Positions 34,776 through 45,032 are shown, numbered from the stretch's first letter. The stretch: DNA of 64,000 nucleotides from Variovorax sp. PCZ-1 (GCF_018413605.1 NZ_JAHCDN010000001.1:1674001-1738000), one strand, 5' to 3'. Made by a program: numbers and translations. The notes: generated by a model from the letters alone, not told the origin.

Positions 34776-36892
34776 CGGGGGAAATCTTGAATCTTGGCTT
34801 CGTTGTTGTTCGAGTAAATATCAATCACGCGGCAGTCGCCGCACATCTTGAGGCGATTGAGTGCTTCGCCTTGAAACATCGCATGGCCGGATAGCTTGCC
34901 GAGCATGGCTTCGATGGCTTTCAGTGTGCCAAAAGGTTTGCTGCAGCGCACGCAGGTGTAAGGCGGTTGCTCGTTGATCACCCTGCTCTGCCCGCGTTCT
35001 TTGGTGAGGAGTAATCGTGGCTCCAAGGTGATGGCTTTTTCTGGGCAGGTTTGTGCGCAGAGGCCGCATTGCACGCAGTTTTTTTCGATGAATTTGAGCT
35101 GCGGGCGCTCAGGGTTGTCTTGCAAGGCGCTCGCAGGACAGGCACTGACACAGCTGAGGCAAAGCGTGCAAGCGTCTTTGTTGATTTGCAGATTGCCGAA
35201 GGGTGAGCCAGCCTTTGGAAGCTCAATTTGCTCGGGGAGTGGATTTTGTGGTGCATTCGTGATCAGGTGATCGAGCGCCAAATCCAGTGTGCTGCGTTTT
35301 TCTGAGGGCAAGGCAAAGCGCGCTGGTTTCACAGGCACGCTTTGCTTGGTGGTTTTGAGCTGTTGTAAAGCCGCCTCCAGAGAGGTCACATCTTTGGCTT
35401 CGATCAGTTGGAGATGCGTGCCTGCATAACCTAAGCCGCGCAGCAAGGTTTGCGCGACTTCCATCTGCTGGCGCAGGCCATTCAAATAATCTGGTGCTTC
35501 TTCAGCAGTCGTGAGCACAGCGATTTGTTGCGCGCCCATGGCAATGGCAGAAAGCCAAAGATCAATGCCCATACTCGCTGTGTGCCAGACACCAATAGGA
35601 ATCAGGTTATTAGGCACGCCCTGTGCTTTGCGCAGTTGTGCGGCGCGGCCAAGCTGCTCGATGAGCTGCGCGCCAGCGCCCTGGCTGTGCAGCAAAAGCG
35701 CGGGCTCTTTGCCGCCTGCAGCCGCGTAGGTGGTCAGAAGCGCTTTGATTTTCGCGCCCTGCTCGCTTGCCTTCGGATACGCATAGGTGAGCGCGCCTGT
35801 GGGGCAGACGGTCGTGCACGCGCCGCAGCCCACGCAGAGATTCGGGTTCACCTTGATCTGCTGACGTGATTTTTCACTCGTGATCGCATGCGCTGAGCAA
35901 ATCTCCACGCAAGCATTGCAACCCACGGATTCGTTGCGCGAATGAGCGCAGATTTTTTGCTTGTAGGTGAAGAATTTTGGTTTTTCAAATTCACCCACCA
36001 TGTCGCGCAGTTTGATCAGCGTGGCGGCGCTCGCATCTTTGAAGTAGCCTTGCGGAGCAGCATGCCAATCGATCAATGGCTTGTCTGATAAATCCAGCAC
36101 CACATCAAACGCGTCTTCCATCTCAGCAGCATCGCGCTCAAAATTAATCGCACCTGCCACCTCGCAAGCGCTTACGCAGGAGCGATGGCTCTTGCATTTG
36201 CTCATGTTGATCTGGAAATCAAAAGAAATAGCCTGCTCTGGGCAAGCCACCACACAGGCATTGCAGCGGGTGCATAAATCCAGATCAATCGGATTGTTTT
36301 TCTGCCAATTCAGTTTGAATGCGCCGAGCCAGCCACTCAGCTGATCAATCTTGCCTGCGAGCACAGGATATTTGCGTTCTTGAGATGAAAAATGGCCATT
36401 TGACGGCGCAGATGCTGCGCGAGCAGCTATCGAAAAGATAGTAACACTCAGAGTATCGGAGAGCATGTCAGCGAGCTGCGTTGCTTGCCCCATCTCGCCA
36501 ATGATGAGCAAACGGCCTTGGCTTTTGTAGGTCACCGTGGGAACTGGCTCAGGCTCTGGCAAACGCGCAGCTGCCAGTAGCGCAGCGATCTTTGGCATGG
36601 CTTGCGAGGCATAACGGCTCCAGCCACCCGTCTCGCGGATGTTGATGAATTTGATCGGGGCAGTGACGCCCGCTCTCGCGCCTTCCGTCTCATCAGCCAG
36701 TGCCGCAAAGAGCCTCTGCTCCTGCGTGCAGGCTACAGTCACATCGTCATTGGCTTTGATGGCTTTTTGGAAACTCGCGGCTTGGCGGCGGCACAGCGCG
36801 GTGTGCAGCGTTAAGTCTTCATCCAGCGCGCTTGAGAGCGCTTTGGCGTCCAGCGGCATCGTCTGGTTGCAGTTGCAGATCAGGGTGGTCAT
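34772..36892 (-). CDS. Multi-cluster 4Fe-4S ferredoxin-like protein of the formate dehydrogenase cluster
   Basis: 706 residues with at least six ferredoxin-type cysteine groups: CTRCNACVVACPE, CKSHRSCVSACE, CNACVEICSA, CVGCGACTTVCPTG, CTLCLSCVSACPAS and CVQCGLCAQTCPE, plus CVRCSKPFG and CGDCR near the end and CNCNQ at the start. No signal peptide, so cytoplasmic. Homologues accompany DUF3305/DUF3306 genes in betaproteobacterial formate dehydrogenase clusters; the role is probably electron supply during assembly or a cytoplasmic route, not proven. Residues about 147-168 come from a sense family A repeat. It overlaps DUF3306 by about 74 bp and the chaperone gene by 4 bp. Confidence 0.88.
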   Translation of the reverse strand: MTTLICNCNQTMPLDAKALSSALDEDLTLHTALCRRQAASFQKAIKANDDVTVACTQEQRLFAALADETEGARAGVTAPIKFINIRETGGWSRYASQAMPKIAALLAAARLPEPEPVPTVTYKSQGRLLIIGEMGQATQLADMLSDTLSVTIFSIAARAASAPSNGHFSSQERKYPVLAGKIDQLSGWLGAFKLNWQKNNPIDLDLCTRCNACVVACPEQAISFDFQINMSKCKSHRSCVSACEVAGAINFERDAAEMEDAFDVVLDLSDKPLIDWHAAPQGYFKDASAATLIKLRDMVGEFEKPKFFTYKQKICAHSRNESVGCNACVEICSAHAITSEKSRQQIKVNPNLCVGCGACTTVCPTGALTYAYPKASEQGAKIKALLTTYAAAGGKEPALLLHSQGAGAQLIEQLGRAAQLRKAQGVPNNLIPIGVWHTASMGIDLWLSAIAMGAQQIAVLTTAEEAPDYLNGLRQQMEVAQTLLRGLGYAGTHLQLIEAKDVTSLEAALQQLKTTKQSVPVKPARFALPSEKRSTLDLALDHLITNAPQNPLPEQIELPKAGSPFGNLQINKDACTLCLSCVSACPASALQDNPERPQLKFIEKNCVQCGLCAQTCPEKAITLEPRLLLTKERGQSRVINEQPPYTCVRCSKPFGTLKAIEAMLGKLSGHAMFQGEALNRLKMCGDCRVIDIYSNNNEAKIQDFPR
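36388..36452 (-). repeat. Family A interspersed repeat, inside the multi-cluster ferredoxin gene
   Basis: Minus-strand reading: TTACTATCTTTTCGATAGCT, GCTCGCGCAGCATCTGCGCC, then AATGGCCATTTTT. It is sense in the preferred frame, giving SIAARAASAPSNGHF. Confidence 0.7.
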
Positions 36893-37517
36893 GTTCGGTG
36901 GCTAGTGCTTCTGATGATGAAGCGTGGCTTTCTTGGATCGTCTCAGGTGTTGACTTTTCAAGCCCTGACTGTGCCACGTTTTCGCCCAGAGAGCTTTCAG
37001 CATCTTCCCTTGCTTTTTGCTCGGCGAGCTTCTTAGTGGCATCCTCTTCTTCCTCTTTCCAGAAGCCAAGAAACTGCGTCACGGCCATTTTGCGCAGCAT
37101 CTCTGGCGGCAGCGGGTCAGGCTTGGAATAGTCATCCACATACACATCCATCATGTCCATGGTGTTGAAATGCGGATCTTTGAAGAGCTGCTTCATTGCT
37201 GCATTTTTCACCTCAGGCGTGACATCGGTGCGCATGAAGGGTTTGAAGTCAGATTCAGGTGTGAGGCCGTGCACATCTTTCATCGTGGGCGCAGGTGGCA
37301 GCGCTTTGGCCTCCTCCACCTCAGTCTCGCTTACTATCAAATCAGGAGCATTCTGCGCAGTATGTATGCCGGCTACAGGCTGTTTTTGCTCTAAAAACTC
37401 ATTCTTTTTGGGAGCTTGCGGCTCGGAAAGTTCTTCACCTTTACGAAGAGCCTGCTTGCGCTGCGACCATCTGGCGAGGAAACCACTTTCCTCGGGTACG
37501 GCTTTATCTGCTGCCAT
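36819..37517 (-). CDS. DUF3306 domain protein
   Basis: About 232 residues, acidic and soluble. The family opening FLARWSQRKQALRKGEE and the TPESDFKPFMRTDVTPEVKN and DPHFNTMDMMDVYVDDYS blocks identify DUF3306. Residues about 40-62 (VAGIHTAQNAPDLIVS) come from an antisense family A repeat in the variable linker. The ATG at 37517 has a GGAG site and overlaps the DUF3305 gene end by 14 bp; its own end overlaps the following ferredoxin gene. The function is unknown, but the gene belongs to the formate dehydrogenase operon. Confidence 0.87.
   Translation of the reverse strand: MAADKAVPEESGFLARWSQRKQALRKGEELSEPQAPKKNEFLEQKQPVAGIHTAQNAPDLIVSETEVEEAKALPPAPTMKDVHGLTPESDFKPFMRTDVTPEVKNAAMKQLFKDPHFNTMDMMDVYVDDYSKPDPLPPEMLRKMAVTQFLGFWKEEEEDATKKLAEQKAREDAESSLGENVAQSGLEKSTPETIQESHASSSEALATEHDHPDLQLQPDDAAGRQSALKRAG
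37330..37398 (+). repeat. Family A interspersed repeat, inside the DUF3306 gene
   Basis: TTACTATCAAATCAGGAGCA, TTCTGCGCAGTATGTATGCC, GGCTACAGGC and CTCTAAAAA. A complete copy read antisense. Confidence 0.75.
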
Positions 37518-38070
37518 CACCCGCTCCAAACTTGGGCCCTGCGCTGATACTCACTGGATTACCAAAGCGATCTTCCAGCCGCTTAAAACTCTCAGGGCGT
37601 TTGCGTTTTTTTGGCTCTGCCACAAAATGATCTTCGGCAAACTGAGCAATCCACTGCGCCACATCAATCGGGCAAGGCACTTGCTCCACCGTCTCCTGAG
37701 AATCCAGCCAGCGCCCTGCGTCGTTGTAGGAGAGACTCACCACCTGCGGCACAGCAATCAATTCATCGGAGAAGCCCAGCTCCTCTTCCATGCGCCACAT
37801 CACAAACCAGCAAGGCTGCTCAGTCGTGGCATTCAGGTAGTAACCCTCAGCATCATCACGATACAGCTGCACGGTCATCGCCGGAAACAGCCAATGCGCA
37901 CCCTCCTCGCCGCTGTGCAAACAACGTGGCGCATGCCCAAAAGCTTCAGAATGCAAAGCCACGTCATGCAGCTTCCAGCGCCAATCCACCCATCGCGCAG
38001 CAGCTCCTGTCACACGCTCTTTGCGCATCGTGACAGCAACTTGGATATCAGGGCGTTGATTCTCAGACAT
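37504..38070 (-). CDS. DUF3305 domain protein
   Basis: 188 residues. The DUF3305 pattern is seen as VAVTMRKERVTGAAARWVDW at the start, then LYRDDAEGYYLNATTEQPCW and VSLSYNDAGRWLDSQETVEQ, with PIDVAQWIAQFAEDHFV near the end. Cytoplasmic, function unknown, always linked to formate dehydrogenase genes in this order. It starts 26 bp after pssA and is probably the first gene of the formate dehydrogenase operon. Confidence 0.87.
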   Translation of the reverse strand: MSENQRPDIQVAVTMRKERVTGAAARWVDWRWKLHDVALHSEAFGHAPRCLHSGEEGAHWLFPAMTVQLYRDDAEGYYLNATTEQPCWFVMWRMEEELGFSDELIAVPQVVSLSYNDAGRWLDSQETVEQVPCPIDVAQWIAQFAEDHFVAEPKKRKRPESFKRLEDRFGNPVSISAGPKFGAGDGSR

Positions 38071-38096
38071 AGCTGGCTACATGCAGGACGCAGTGC

Positions 38097-38936
38097 TTAA
38101 TGCAGGCCGCGTTCGTCAGGCTCATCTTTGGATGTGGCAATCACACTGGTTTGCAAGCCTTTGGCCTTGCGGTAAGCATAGATCACATAACCGCTCAAAC
38201 CGTAGGCGACAAAAATTCCAAAGAGCACGGTGGGTGGATCAATATTGATCGCAGCGATGCCCAAAGCGATCAACACGATCACTGCGAAAGGCACACTTTT
38301 CTTCATGTTCACATCTTTGAAGCTGTAGTACGGCACATTGGTCACCATCGTCAGGCCTGTCAACAAGGCGAAAGCAAACATGATCCAGCGCACTTTCATC
38401 TCAATCGCACCTAATATCACGATCGTATCGCTGCCAGCAATGTTCAAATCTGTCATGAGCCACACCAGACCCATCACCAGTGCTGCGGCAGCTGGGCTTG
38501 GCAAGCCTTGGAAGTAGCGCTTATCGACCACGGCCGTATTCACGTTAAAACGCGCTAGACGCAAGGAAGCGCAGGCCACATAGACGAAAGCGGCGATCCA
38601 GCCCCAGCGACCGAGATCTTTGAGTGCCCACACATAAGCGATGATCGCCGGCGCAGCGCCAAAACTCACCATGTCACAGAGCGAATCCATCTGCTCGCCA
38701 AAGGCAGATTGCGTGTTCGTCATACGCGCAACGCGACCATCCAGGCTGTCCAGCACCATGGCGCAGAAGATGCCGATGGCAGCTTCATGAAAGCGCCCGT
38801 TCATCGCCATCACGATGCCATAGAAGCCGCCAAAAAGCGCGGCCAAGGTGAACAAGTTGGGCAGAATATAAATGCCCTTGCGGCGTGGTTTTGTCAAAGC
38901 CAGTTCAGCGGGAGAGGTGTCGGTTCCATCATGCAT
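38097..38936 (-). CDS. pssA: CDP-diacylglycerol-serine O-phosphatidyltransferase
   Basis: Makes phosphatidylserine, the precursor of phosphatidylethanolamine, at the inner membrane. The 279-residue protein carries the CDP-alcohol phosphotransferase motif DSLDGRVARMTNTQS followed by FGEQMDSLCD, and about eight hydrophobic helices. The cytoplasmic N-terminus reads KPRRKGIYILPNLFTLAALF. Upstream lie the ilvC terminator and a family A repeat, so its promoter is probably in that gap. Confidence 0.94.
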   Translation of the reverse strand: MHDGTDTSPAELALTKPRRKGIYILPNLFTLAALFGGFYGIVMAMNGRFHEAAIGIFCAMVLDSLDGRVARMTNTQSAFGEQMDSLCDMVSFGAAPAIIAYVWALKDLGRWGWIAAFVYVACASLRLARFNVNTAVVDKRYFQGLPSPAAAALVMGLVWLMTDLNIAGSDTIVILGAIEMKVRWIMFAFALLTGLTMVTNVPYYSFKDVNMKKSVPFAVIVLIALGIAAINIDPPTVLFGIFVAYGLSGYVIYAYRKAKGLQTSVIATSKDEPDERGLH

Positions 38937-38961
38937 GGCTGCAGTGTAATGTGAATCTTGG

Positions 38962-38996
38962 TAAAAACAAAAGCCACTTGGTTTCCCAAGCGGCTT
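38962..38996 (-). terminator. Terminator after ilvC
   Basis: Minus-strand AAGCCGCTTGGG-AAA-CCAAGTGGCTT with one mismatch, followed by TTGTTTTTACC. It would end the ilv transcript before pssA. Confidence 0.65.
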
Positions 38997-39061
38997 ACTA
39001 CTGATTTAATAGCACTTCGCGCAGGCTTGTAGCCGGCGAAGTGCCAATTTGGCTTAAAAAA
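38996..39061 (+). repeat. Family A interspersed repeat, intergenic
   Basis: TACTACTGATTTAATAGCAC, TTCGCGCAGGCTTGTAGCCG, GCGAAGTGCC and TTTGGCTTAAAAAA. It lies between the ilvC stop codon and its terminator. Confidence 0.8.
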
Positions 39062-40218
<1,157 letters not shown>

Positions 40219-40235
40219 CTTAAGCGCTCAAAAAA

Positions 40236-40727
40236 TTAAACACGCAGTATTCTCTCACCTCGGCCAATGCCGCTGGCGCCAGTGCGGACGGTTTCGAGAA
40301 TGGCGGTGCGGTCGATGGCTTCTAAGAAGGCATCCACTTTGTCGTGATCGCCTGTGAGCTCAATGGTGTAGCTCTTCTCAGTCACATCAATGATGCGGCC
40401 ACGGAAGATTTCTGCCATGCGCTTCATTTCTTCGCGCTCTTTGCCCACCGCACGCACTTTGACCATCATGAGCTCTCGCTCGATGTAGCTGCCTTCGGTG
40501 AGATCGACCACTTTCACGACCTCGATCAAACGGTTCAGATGCTTGGTGATTTGCTCAATGACTTCATCGGAACCGCTGGTGACGATGGTCATGCGGGAGA
40601 GCGATTCGTCTTCCGTGGTGGCCACGGTGAGCGATTCAATGTTGTAGCCACGGGCTGAGAACAAGCCCACCACGCGGGACAGCGCCCCGGCTTCGTTTTC
40701 GATCAATACTGCAATGATGTGTTTCAT
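40236..40727 (-). CDS. ilvN: Acetolactate synthase small (regulatory) subunit
   Basis: 163 residues with an N-terminal ACT domain: IIAVLIENEAGALSRVVGLF and ARGYNIESLTVATTED, which binds valine for feedback inhibition, then a C-terminal domain with EIFRGRIIDVTEKSYTIEL. It activates the large subunit encoded just upstream (ilvI). The ATG is preceded by AGAGGAAT. Gaps of about 200 bp towards ilvI and 160 bp towards ilvC each hold a family B hairpin. The symbol ilvH is also used. Confidence 0.95.
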   Translation of the reverse strand: MKHIIAVLIENEAGALSRVVGLFSARGYNIESLTVATTEDESLSRMTIVTSGSDEVIEQITKHLNRLIEVVKVVDLTEGSYIERELMMVKVRAVGKEREEMKRMAEIFRGRIIDVTEKSYTIELTGDHDKVDAFLEAIDRTAILETVRTGASGIGRGERILRV

Positions 40728-40826
40728 GATGATTCCTCTTTTCTGAGCCCTCCTCCGTTGACGGTAATCAACGGACTTGGCTGCAAATAGATTTATCGTT
40801 TAGGTTAAGTTAAATTGAAGGCAACT

Positions 40827-40932
40827 AATTGAACGCAAAAGCCGCAGAAGTTCGCAAAATGCGCAGAAAAAACCAAAATCAATTTCTTTCTTTTGCGTCT
40901 TCTGCGTTTATTCTGCGTCCTTTGCGTTCTAT
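40827..40932. repeat. Family B hairpin repeat between ilvI and ilvN
   Basis: Left arm AATTGAACGCAAAAGCCGCA, right arm TCTGCGTCCTTTGCGTTCTA. It starts 11 bp after the ilvI stop codon. Confidence 0.75.
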
Positions 40933-40943
40933 CGGTTGAACAG

Positions 40944-42743
40944 TTAAAGCTCTTCCGAGCCCAAAAGCATCTCAGTGATGCCCTTACCCGCCTTCACCAT
41001 CGGCCAGACGTTCTCCGTCGGGTCGGTGCGGAAATCCATGAAGACGGTGCGATCTTTCAGCTTACGGGCTTCGCGCAGCGCTGGCTCGACGTCTTGTGGA
41101 CGCTCGATCAACATACCGACGTGGCCGTAAGCCTCCGCCAGCTTCACAAAGTTAGGCAGCGCATCCATATAGGAGTGCGAGTAGCGACCTTCGTAATCCA
41201 GCTCTTGCCACTGGCGCACCATGCCGAGGTAACGGTTATTCAAACTGACCACTTTGATCGGCGTGTTGTATTGCAAGCAAGTAGAGAGCTCTTGAATGCA
41301 CATCTGCACCGAGCCTTCGCCTGTGACGCAGAACACTTCTGCATCTGGCTTGGCCATCTTGATGCCCATGGCATACGGAATACCCACGCCCATTGTGCCA
41401 AGGCCACCGGAGTTGATCCAACGATTCGGCTGATCAAAGCGGTAGAACTGAGCGGCCCACATTTGGTGTTGGCCCACGTCAGAGGTGATGTAGGTTTCGA
41501 CATCTTTGGTCATGTTCCAAAGCGTCTCGACCACCATTTGCGGCTTGATCACGTCTTTGTTGCCACGGTCATACTTCAAGCAATCTTTGCTGCGCCAAGA
41601 TTCGATGTTGCTCCACCAGTTGGCCAAATCACTAGGCGCAACGCGCTGCGGCATTTCCTTGATCTGGTTGATCATCTCGGTGAGCACGTCTTTCACATCG
41701 CCCACGATGGGAATATCCACCTTCACGCGCTTGGAAATCGAAGATGGATCAATGTCGATATGAATAATCTTGCGCTCGTTTTGCGCGAAGTGCTTGGGGT
41801 TGCCAATCACGCGGTCGTCAAAACGCGCGCCTACAGCAAGCAGCACATCACAATTTTGCATCGCGTTGTTGGCTTCCACCGTGCCGTGCATGCCGAGCAT
41901 GCCGAGGAATTTTTTGTCTGATGCGGGATACGCTCCCAAGCCCATGAGCGTGTTCGTCACGGGATAGCCGAGCATATCGACCAAGGTGCGCAGCTCGTTG
42001 CTTGCGCCACCCAAGATCACGCCGCCGCCGGTGTAGATATATGGGCGCTTGGCTGTGAGCAGGAGCTGAAGAGCCTTGCGAATCTGGCCGCCATGGCCTT
42101 TCACTTTCGGCTGATAGCTGCGCATCTCGACGGGCTTTTTATATTCAGCCAAATCAAACTTCACTTTGTTGAAGCTCACGTCTTTCGGCACATCCACCAC
42201 CACGGGGCCTGGGCGGCCGCTGCGCGCGATGTGGAAAGCCTTCTTGATCGTATCGGCCATATCGCGCACATCTTTGACCAAGAAATTGTGCTTCACGATC
42301 GGGCGGGTGATGCCGATGGTGTCGCATTCTTGGAAGGCATCGAGGCCGATGGCTGGCACAGGCACTTGGCCGGTGATGATCACCATGGGAATGCTGTCCA
42401 TATAGGCGGTCGCAATGCCAGTCACGGCATTGGTTGCACCGGGGCCGCTGGTCACGAGCGCTACGCCCACATCACCCGTTGCACGCGCATAGCCATCCGC
42501 CGCGTGCACAGCCGCTTGCTCGTGGCGCACGAGGATGTGCTGCATGCTTTGCTGCTTGTACAGCGCGTCATAAATATGCAGCACCGCGCCGCCGGGATAG
42601 CCCCAAACGTATTTGACGTTTTCAGCAGCCAACGCAGCGCAAAGCACTTCAGCGCCACGCATTTCGGGCAAATTGGAGGATGAGGATGTGGCAGCGCTGG
42701 AAGCAGCAGCGGCCGAGGCGATTTCCGCCTTGGAGATTTCCAT
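40944..42743 (-). CDS. ilvI: Acetolactate synthase large (catalytic) subunit
   Basis: First common step of branched-chain amino acid synthesis; condenses pyruvate with pyruvate or 2-oxobutyrate, using thiamine diphosphate and FAD. About 599 residues: VWGYPGGAVLHIYDAL, HEQAAVHAADGYARATG (catalytic glutamate), GPGATNAVTGIATAYMDSIP, and the ThDP motif GEGSVQMCIQELSTCLQYN. An Ala/Ser-rich N-terminal tail of about 25 residues is extra. The ATG at 42743 has AAAGG 8 bp upstream. First gene of ilvI-ilvN-ilvC; no leader peptide rich in Ile/Val/Leu codons was found. Confidence 0.95.
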   Translation of the reverse strand: MEISKAEIASAAAASSAATSSSSNLPEMRGAEVLCAALAAENVKYVWGYPGGAVLHIYDALYKQQSMQHILVRHEQAAVHAADGYARATGDVGVALVTSGPGATNAVTGIATAYMDSIPMVIITGQVPVPAIGLDAFQECDTIGITRPIVKHNFLVKDVRDMADTIKKAFHIARSGRPGPVVVDVPKDVSFNKVKFDLAEYKKPVEMRSYQPKVKGHGGQIRKALQLLLTAKRPYIYTGGGVILGGASNELRTLVDMLGYPVTNTLMGLGAYPASDKKFLGMLGMHGTVEANNAMQNCDVLLAVGARFDDRVIGNPKHFAQNERKIIHIDIDPSSISKRVKVDIPIVGDVKDVLTEMINQIKEMPQRVAPSDLANWWSNIESWRSKDCLKYDRGNKDVIKPQMVVETLWNMTKDVETYITSDVGQHQMWAAQFYRFDQPNRWINSGGLGTMGVGIPYAMGIKMAKPDAEVFCVTGEGSVQMCIQELSTCLQYNTPIKVVSLNNRYLGMVRQWQELDYEGRYSHSYMDALPNFVKLAEAYGHVGMLIERPQDVEPALREARKLKDRTVFMDFRTDPTENVWPMVKAGKGITEMLLGSEEL

Positions 42744-42871
42744 GATGATCAACCTTTAAGAGTTAAAGTAACTTTGCAGGTACCTCTCACGCACACCGGA
42801 AAGTGCCGTTGCGAGGCTTCGGGCTTTGAACATGAGCTTGCCTAAAGACAGCCGGATCAGAACCCTTTTGC

Positions 42872-42910
42872 AATCCGCATTATGCCACTTGCTGGAAATG
42901 CGGATTTTTC
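42872..42910 (+). other. Hairpin in the ilvI-ghrA divergent gap
   Basis: AATCCGCAT and ATGCGGATT form a 9-bp stem with an 17-base loop and a T-run on the plus side. No rightward gene precedes it, so it may be a leader structure or part of an operator rather than a terminator. Confidence 0.3.
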
Positions 42911-42930
42911 AGATTCAGTAACATCGCCAG

Positions 42931-43866
42931 ATGCCTCACCAAAATTCGCCCAAACTCGCCTTTTGCTGCCCCACCATTGATGCTCAGCCTTGGGCGGATG
43001 CCATGGCCAAAGCCTTGCCCGAAGCTCAAATACAGATTTGGCCAGATTGCACAGAACAAGCAGACTATGCGATCACTTGGGCTCCCACTCAGGCGTTTTT
43101 TGACGCGCAGCCCCAGCTCAAAGCCGTTTTCGCGCTCGGCGCGGGTGTGGACGGATTGCTCAAGCTGCGCTTGCCAGAAAGTCTAGCCGTGGTGCGTATC
43201 GAAGACGGTGGCATGGCAGCGCAAATGCAGGATTACGTGACGCATGCCTTGCTGCGCCATGTGCGGCGCTTTGACCAATATGCGCAAGATATTCGTGCCG
43301 GAAAGTGGATTCAATACCCCGCACAGGATCACGCCAGCTTTCCGGTGGGCATTCTTGGCTTGGGCGAGCTGGGCAGCAAGATTGCCGAGCGCGTGCGGGA
43401 TATCGGATTTCCTGTCGTGGGTTGGAGCAAGAGCCCTAAAACGATGGAAGGCATTCGCTGCTTCAGCGGCGAAGAGTTGTACAAATTTTTGTCGATGAGC
43501 CGTGTTTTGGTTTGCGCCCTGCCATTGACTCCACACACCCAAGATATTTTGAACGAGCAGCATTTGAGCCTTTTGAAACCTGGTGCTTATCTCATCAACA
43601 TCGCACGCGGCGCGCATCTGGTGGAAGAAGATTTACTGAAACTGCTTGCTTCTGGCCATATGGCTGGCGCCTGCCTCGATGTCATGCGCACCGAACCCGC
43701 GCCTGCCAATCACCCGTTCCGATCTCACCCGCAGATCACCCTCACGCCACACATCTCAGCCATGACCTTACTTGCGCCATCTATCGCGCAAATCAGCCAA
43801 AAAATCATGTCGTTGAGAAACGGACAAGCCATCACTGGTGTGATACAGAGAGGGCGAGGCTACTGA
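42931..43866 (+). CDS. ghrA: Glyoxylate/hydroxypyruvate reductase A
   Basis: A 311-residue D-2-hydroxyacid dehydrogenase that reduces glyoxylate to glycolate and hydroxypyruvate to glycerate with NADPH. The cofactor motif is VGILGLGELGSKIAERVRD; catalytic residues lie in INIARGAHLVEEDLL, the EPAP loop and the LTPHISAMT histidine. The N-terminal ALGAGVDGLLKL and EDGGMAAQMQDYVTHALL are typical of GhrA. Transcribed away from ilvI. Confidence 0.92.
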   Translation: MPHQNSPKLAFCCPTIDAQPWADAMAKALPEAQIQIWPDCTEQADYAITWAPTQAFFDAQPQLKAVFALGAGVDGLLKLRLPESLAVVRIEDGGMAAQMQDYVTHALLRHVRRFDQYAQDIRAGKWIQYPAQDHASFPVGILGLGELGSKIAERVRDIGFPVVGWSKSPKTMEGIRCFSGEELYKFLSMSRVLVCALPLTPHTQDILNEQHLSLLKPGAYLINIARGAHLVEEDLLKLLASGHMAGACLDVMRTEPAPANHPFRSHPQITLTPHISAMTLLAPSIAQISQKIMSLRNGQAITGVIQRGRGY

Positions 43867-43980
43867 GTTGATCAGCAGTATCCCGAGGTAAGTCTTGGCT
43901 ATTTCGAATGCGATAATGCCACCCAAGACAGTGCTGTATTCACAGCTCACATAAATAAAACGGCTTCTTAGCAAACCATT

Positions 43981-44547
43981 TTGGCCACCGAGCAAGAACT
44001 CTCCGATTTCCTCAAGTCTGTGGAAAAACGCGCCTTCAAGCGCTCGGTCTACCATGTCCGAGACGAGGATGCGGCCTTGGACATCGTACAAGACAGCATG
44101 ATCAAGCTCACGGTGAACTACGCCGACAAGCCCGCCGCCGAGCTGCCCATGCTCTTCCAGCGGATTTTGCAAAACACCACCCTGGATTGGTTTCGCCGTC
44201 AAAAAACCCATCGCGCCGTGTTTTCCAACATGAGCGACTTTGAAAAAGCTGGCGAAGACGGGGAATTTGATCTGTTGGAAACTTTAGAGGCTATCGACAC
44301 CTCTGATGGCACAGAAAGTGCTGAGAAACAGGTCTCACGCAGCCAAACGCTACAAGAGATCGATGATGCGGTGCAATTGCTGCCAGCGCGTCAACGAGAA
44401 GCCTTCCTCATGCGTTACTGGGAGGAAATGGATGTGGCCGAAACAGCTGCAGCCATGGGCTGCTCAGAAGGCAGCGTCAAAACGCACTGTTCTCGTGCAG
44501 TGCAGGCTCTGAGCAAAACGCTGATTGCCAAGGGAATTAAACTTTAG
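43981..44547 (+). CDS. ECF-type RNA polymerase sigma factor
   Basis: 188 residues. Region 2 reads RSVYHVRDEDAALDIVQDSM and LFQRILQNTTLDWFRRQKTH; region 4 reads LLPARQREAFLMRYWEEMDV and AAAMGCSEGSVKTHCSRAVQ, a helix-turn-helix. Start is a TTG at 43981 (no ATG fits, and the N-terminus then begins ATEQELSDFLKSVEKRAFKR). The following gene should encode its membrane-associated partner: DUF3619 has one membrane helix, a common layout for anti-sigma factors, though that role is not shown here. Confidence 0.92.
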   Translation: MATEQELSDFLKSVEKRAFKRSVYHVRDEDAALDIVQDSMIKLTVNYADKPAAELPMLFQRILQNTTLDWFRRQKTHRAVFSNMSDFEKAGEDGEFDLLETLEAIDTSDGTESAEKQVSRSQTLQEIDDAVQLLPARQREAFLMRYWEEMDVAETAAAMGCSEGSVKTHCSRAVQALSKTLIAKGIKL

Positions 44548-44591
44548 TTTTCTTTTCGAGTTAAGAATATTTAGAATGCCAGGTGAAGATC

Positions 44592-45032
44592 ATGAATAAC
44601 GCAACTTATCTCCAGCGCGAAGCCCAGATGGATCGCTTTGGCCTGAAAGTAGCGGCTCACCTGGACGACCTTCCTCTACCCCACGACATTTCTGAGCGCT
44701 TGCGTGTTGCTCGTCAGCAAGCTCTAGCTCAACGTAAAACGGCCTCTGCCACGCAAACCCAAGCCGCAGCCAGTGTGTCTGCCTCTGGCTCTGCTGCTGT
44801 ATTGGGCGGTGGAGAAGGCTTTAGCTGGTTCAATCGTTTCGCCAGTGCAGTGCCCGTTTTGGCGCTGGCCATCGGTTTGGTAGCCATCCATATCAATGTG
44901 AACGATGATCGCGCCAACGAGCTGGCCGAGGTAGATACCCAATTGCTCACCGACGACCTGCCACCTTCAGCTCACACTGATCCTGGTTTTGCGCAATATC
45001 TCAAATTTGGCCCACCCGCAGGTGGCCAGTAA
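44592..45032 (+). CDS. DUF3619 family protein, single membrane helix
   Basis: About 146 residues. The DUF3619 pattern includes AAHLDDLPLPHDISERLRVA near the start, an Ala/Gln-rich linker, and one membrane helix (ASAVPVLALAIGLVAIHI, about 95-112), ending PGFAQYLKFGPP. The ATG at 44592 has an AGGTGA site; a GTG at 44583 is the alternative. Directly downstream of the sigma factor, so it may be a regulator of it, by analogy with anti-sigma layouts. Confidence 0.85.
   Translation: MNNATYLQREAQMDRFGLKVAAHLDDLPLPHDISERLRVARQQALAQRKTASATQTQAAASVSASGSAAVLGGGEGFSWFNRFASAVPVLALAIGLVAIHINVNDDRANELAEVDTQLLTDDLPPSAHTDPGFAQYLKFGPPAGGQ

Noticed and set aside
42744-42930. Ilv leader peptide or attenuator
   Set aside because: No short frame rich in Ile, Val or Leu codons was found before ilvI; only a hairpin of unclear role.
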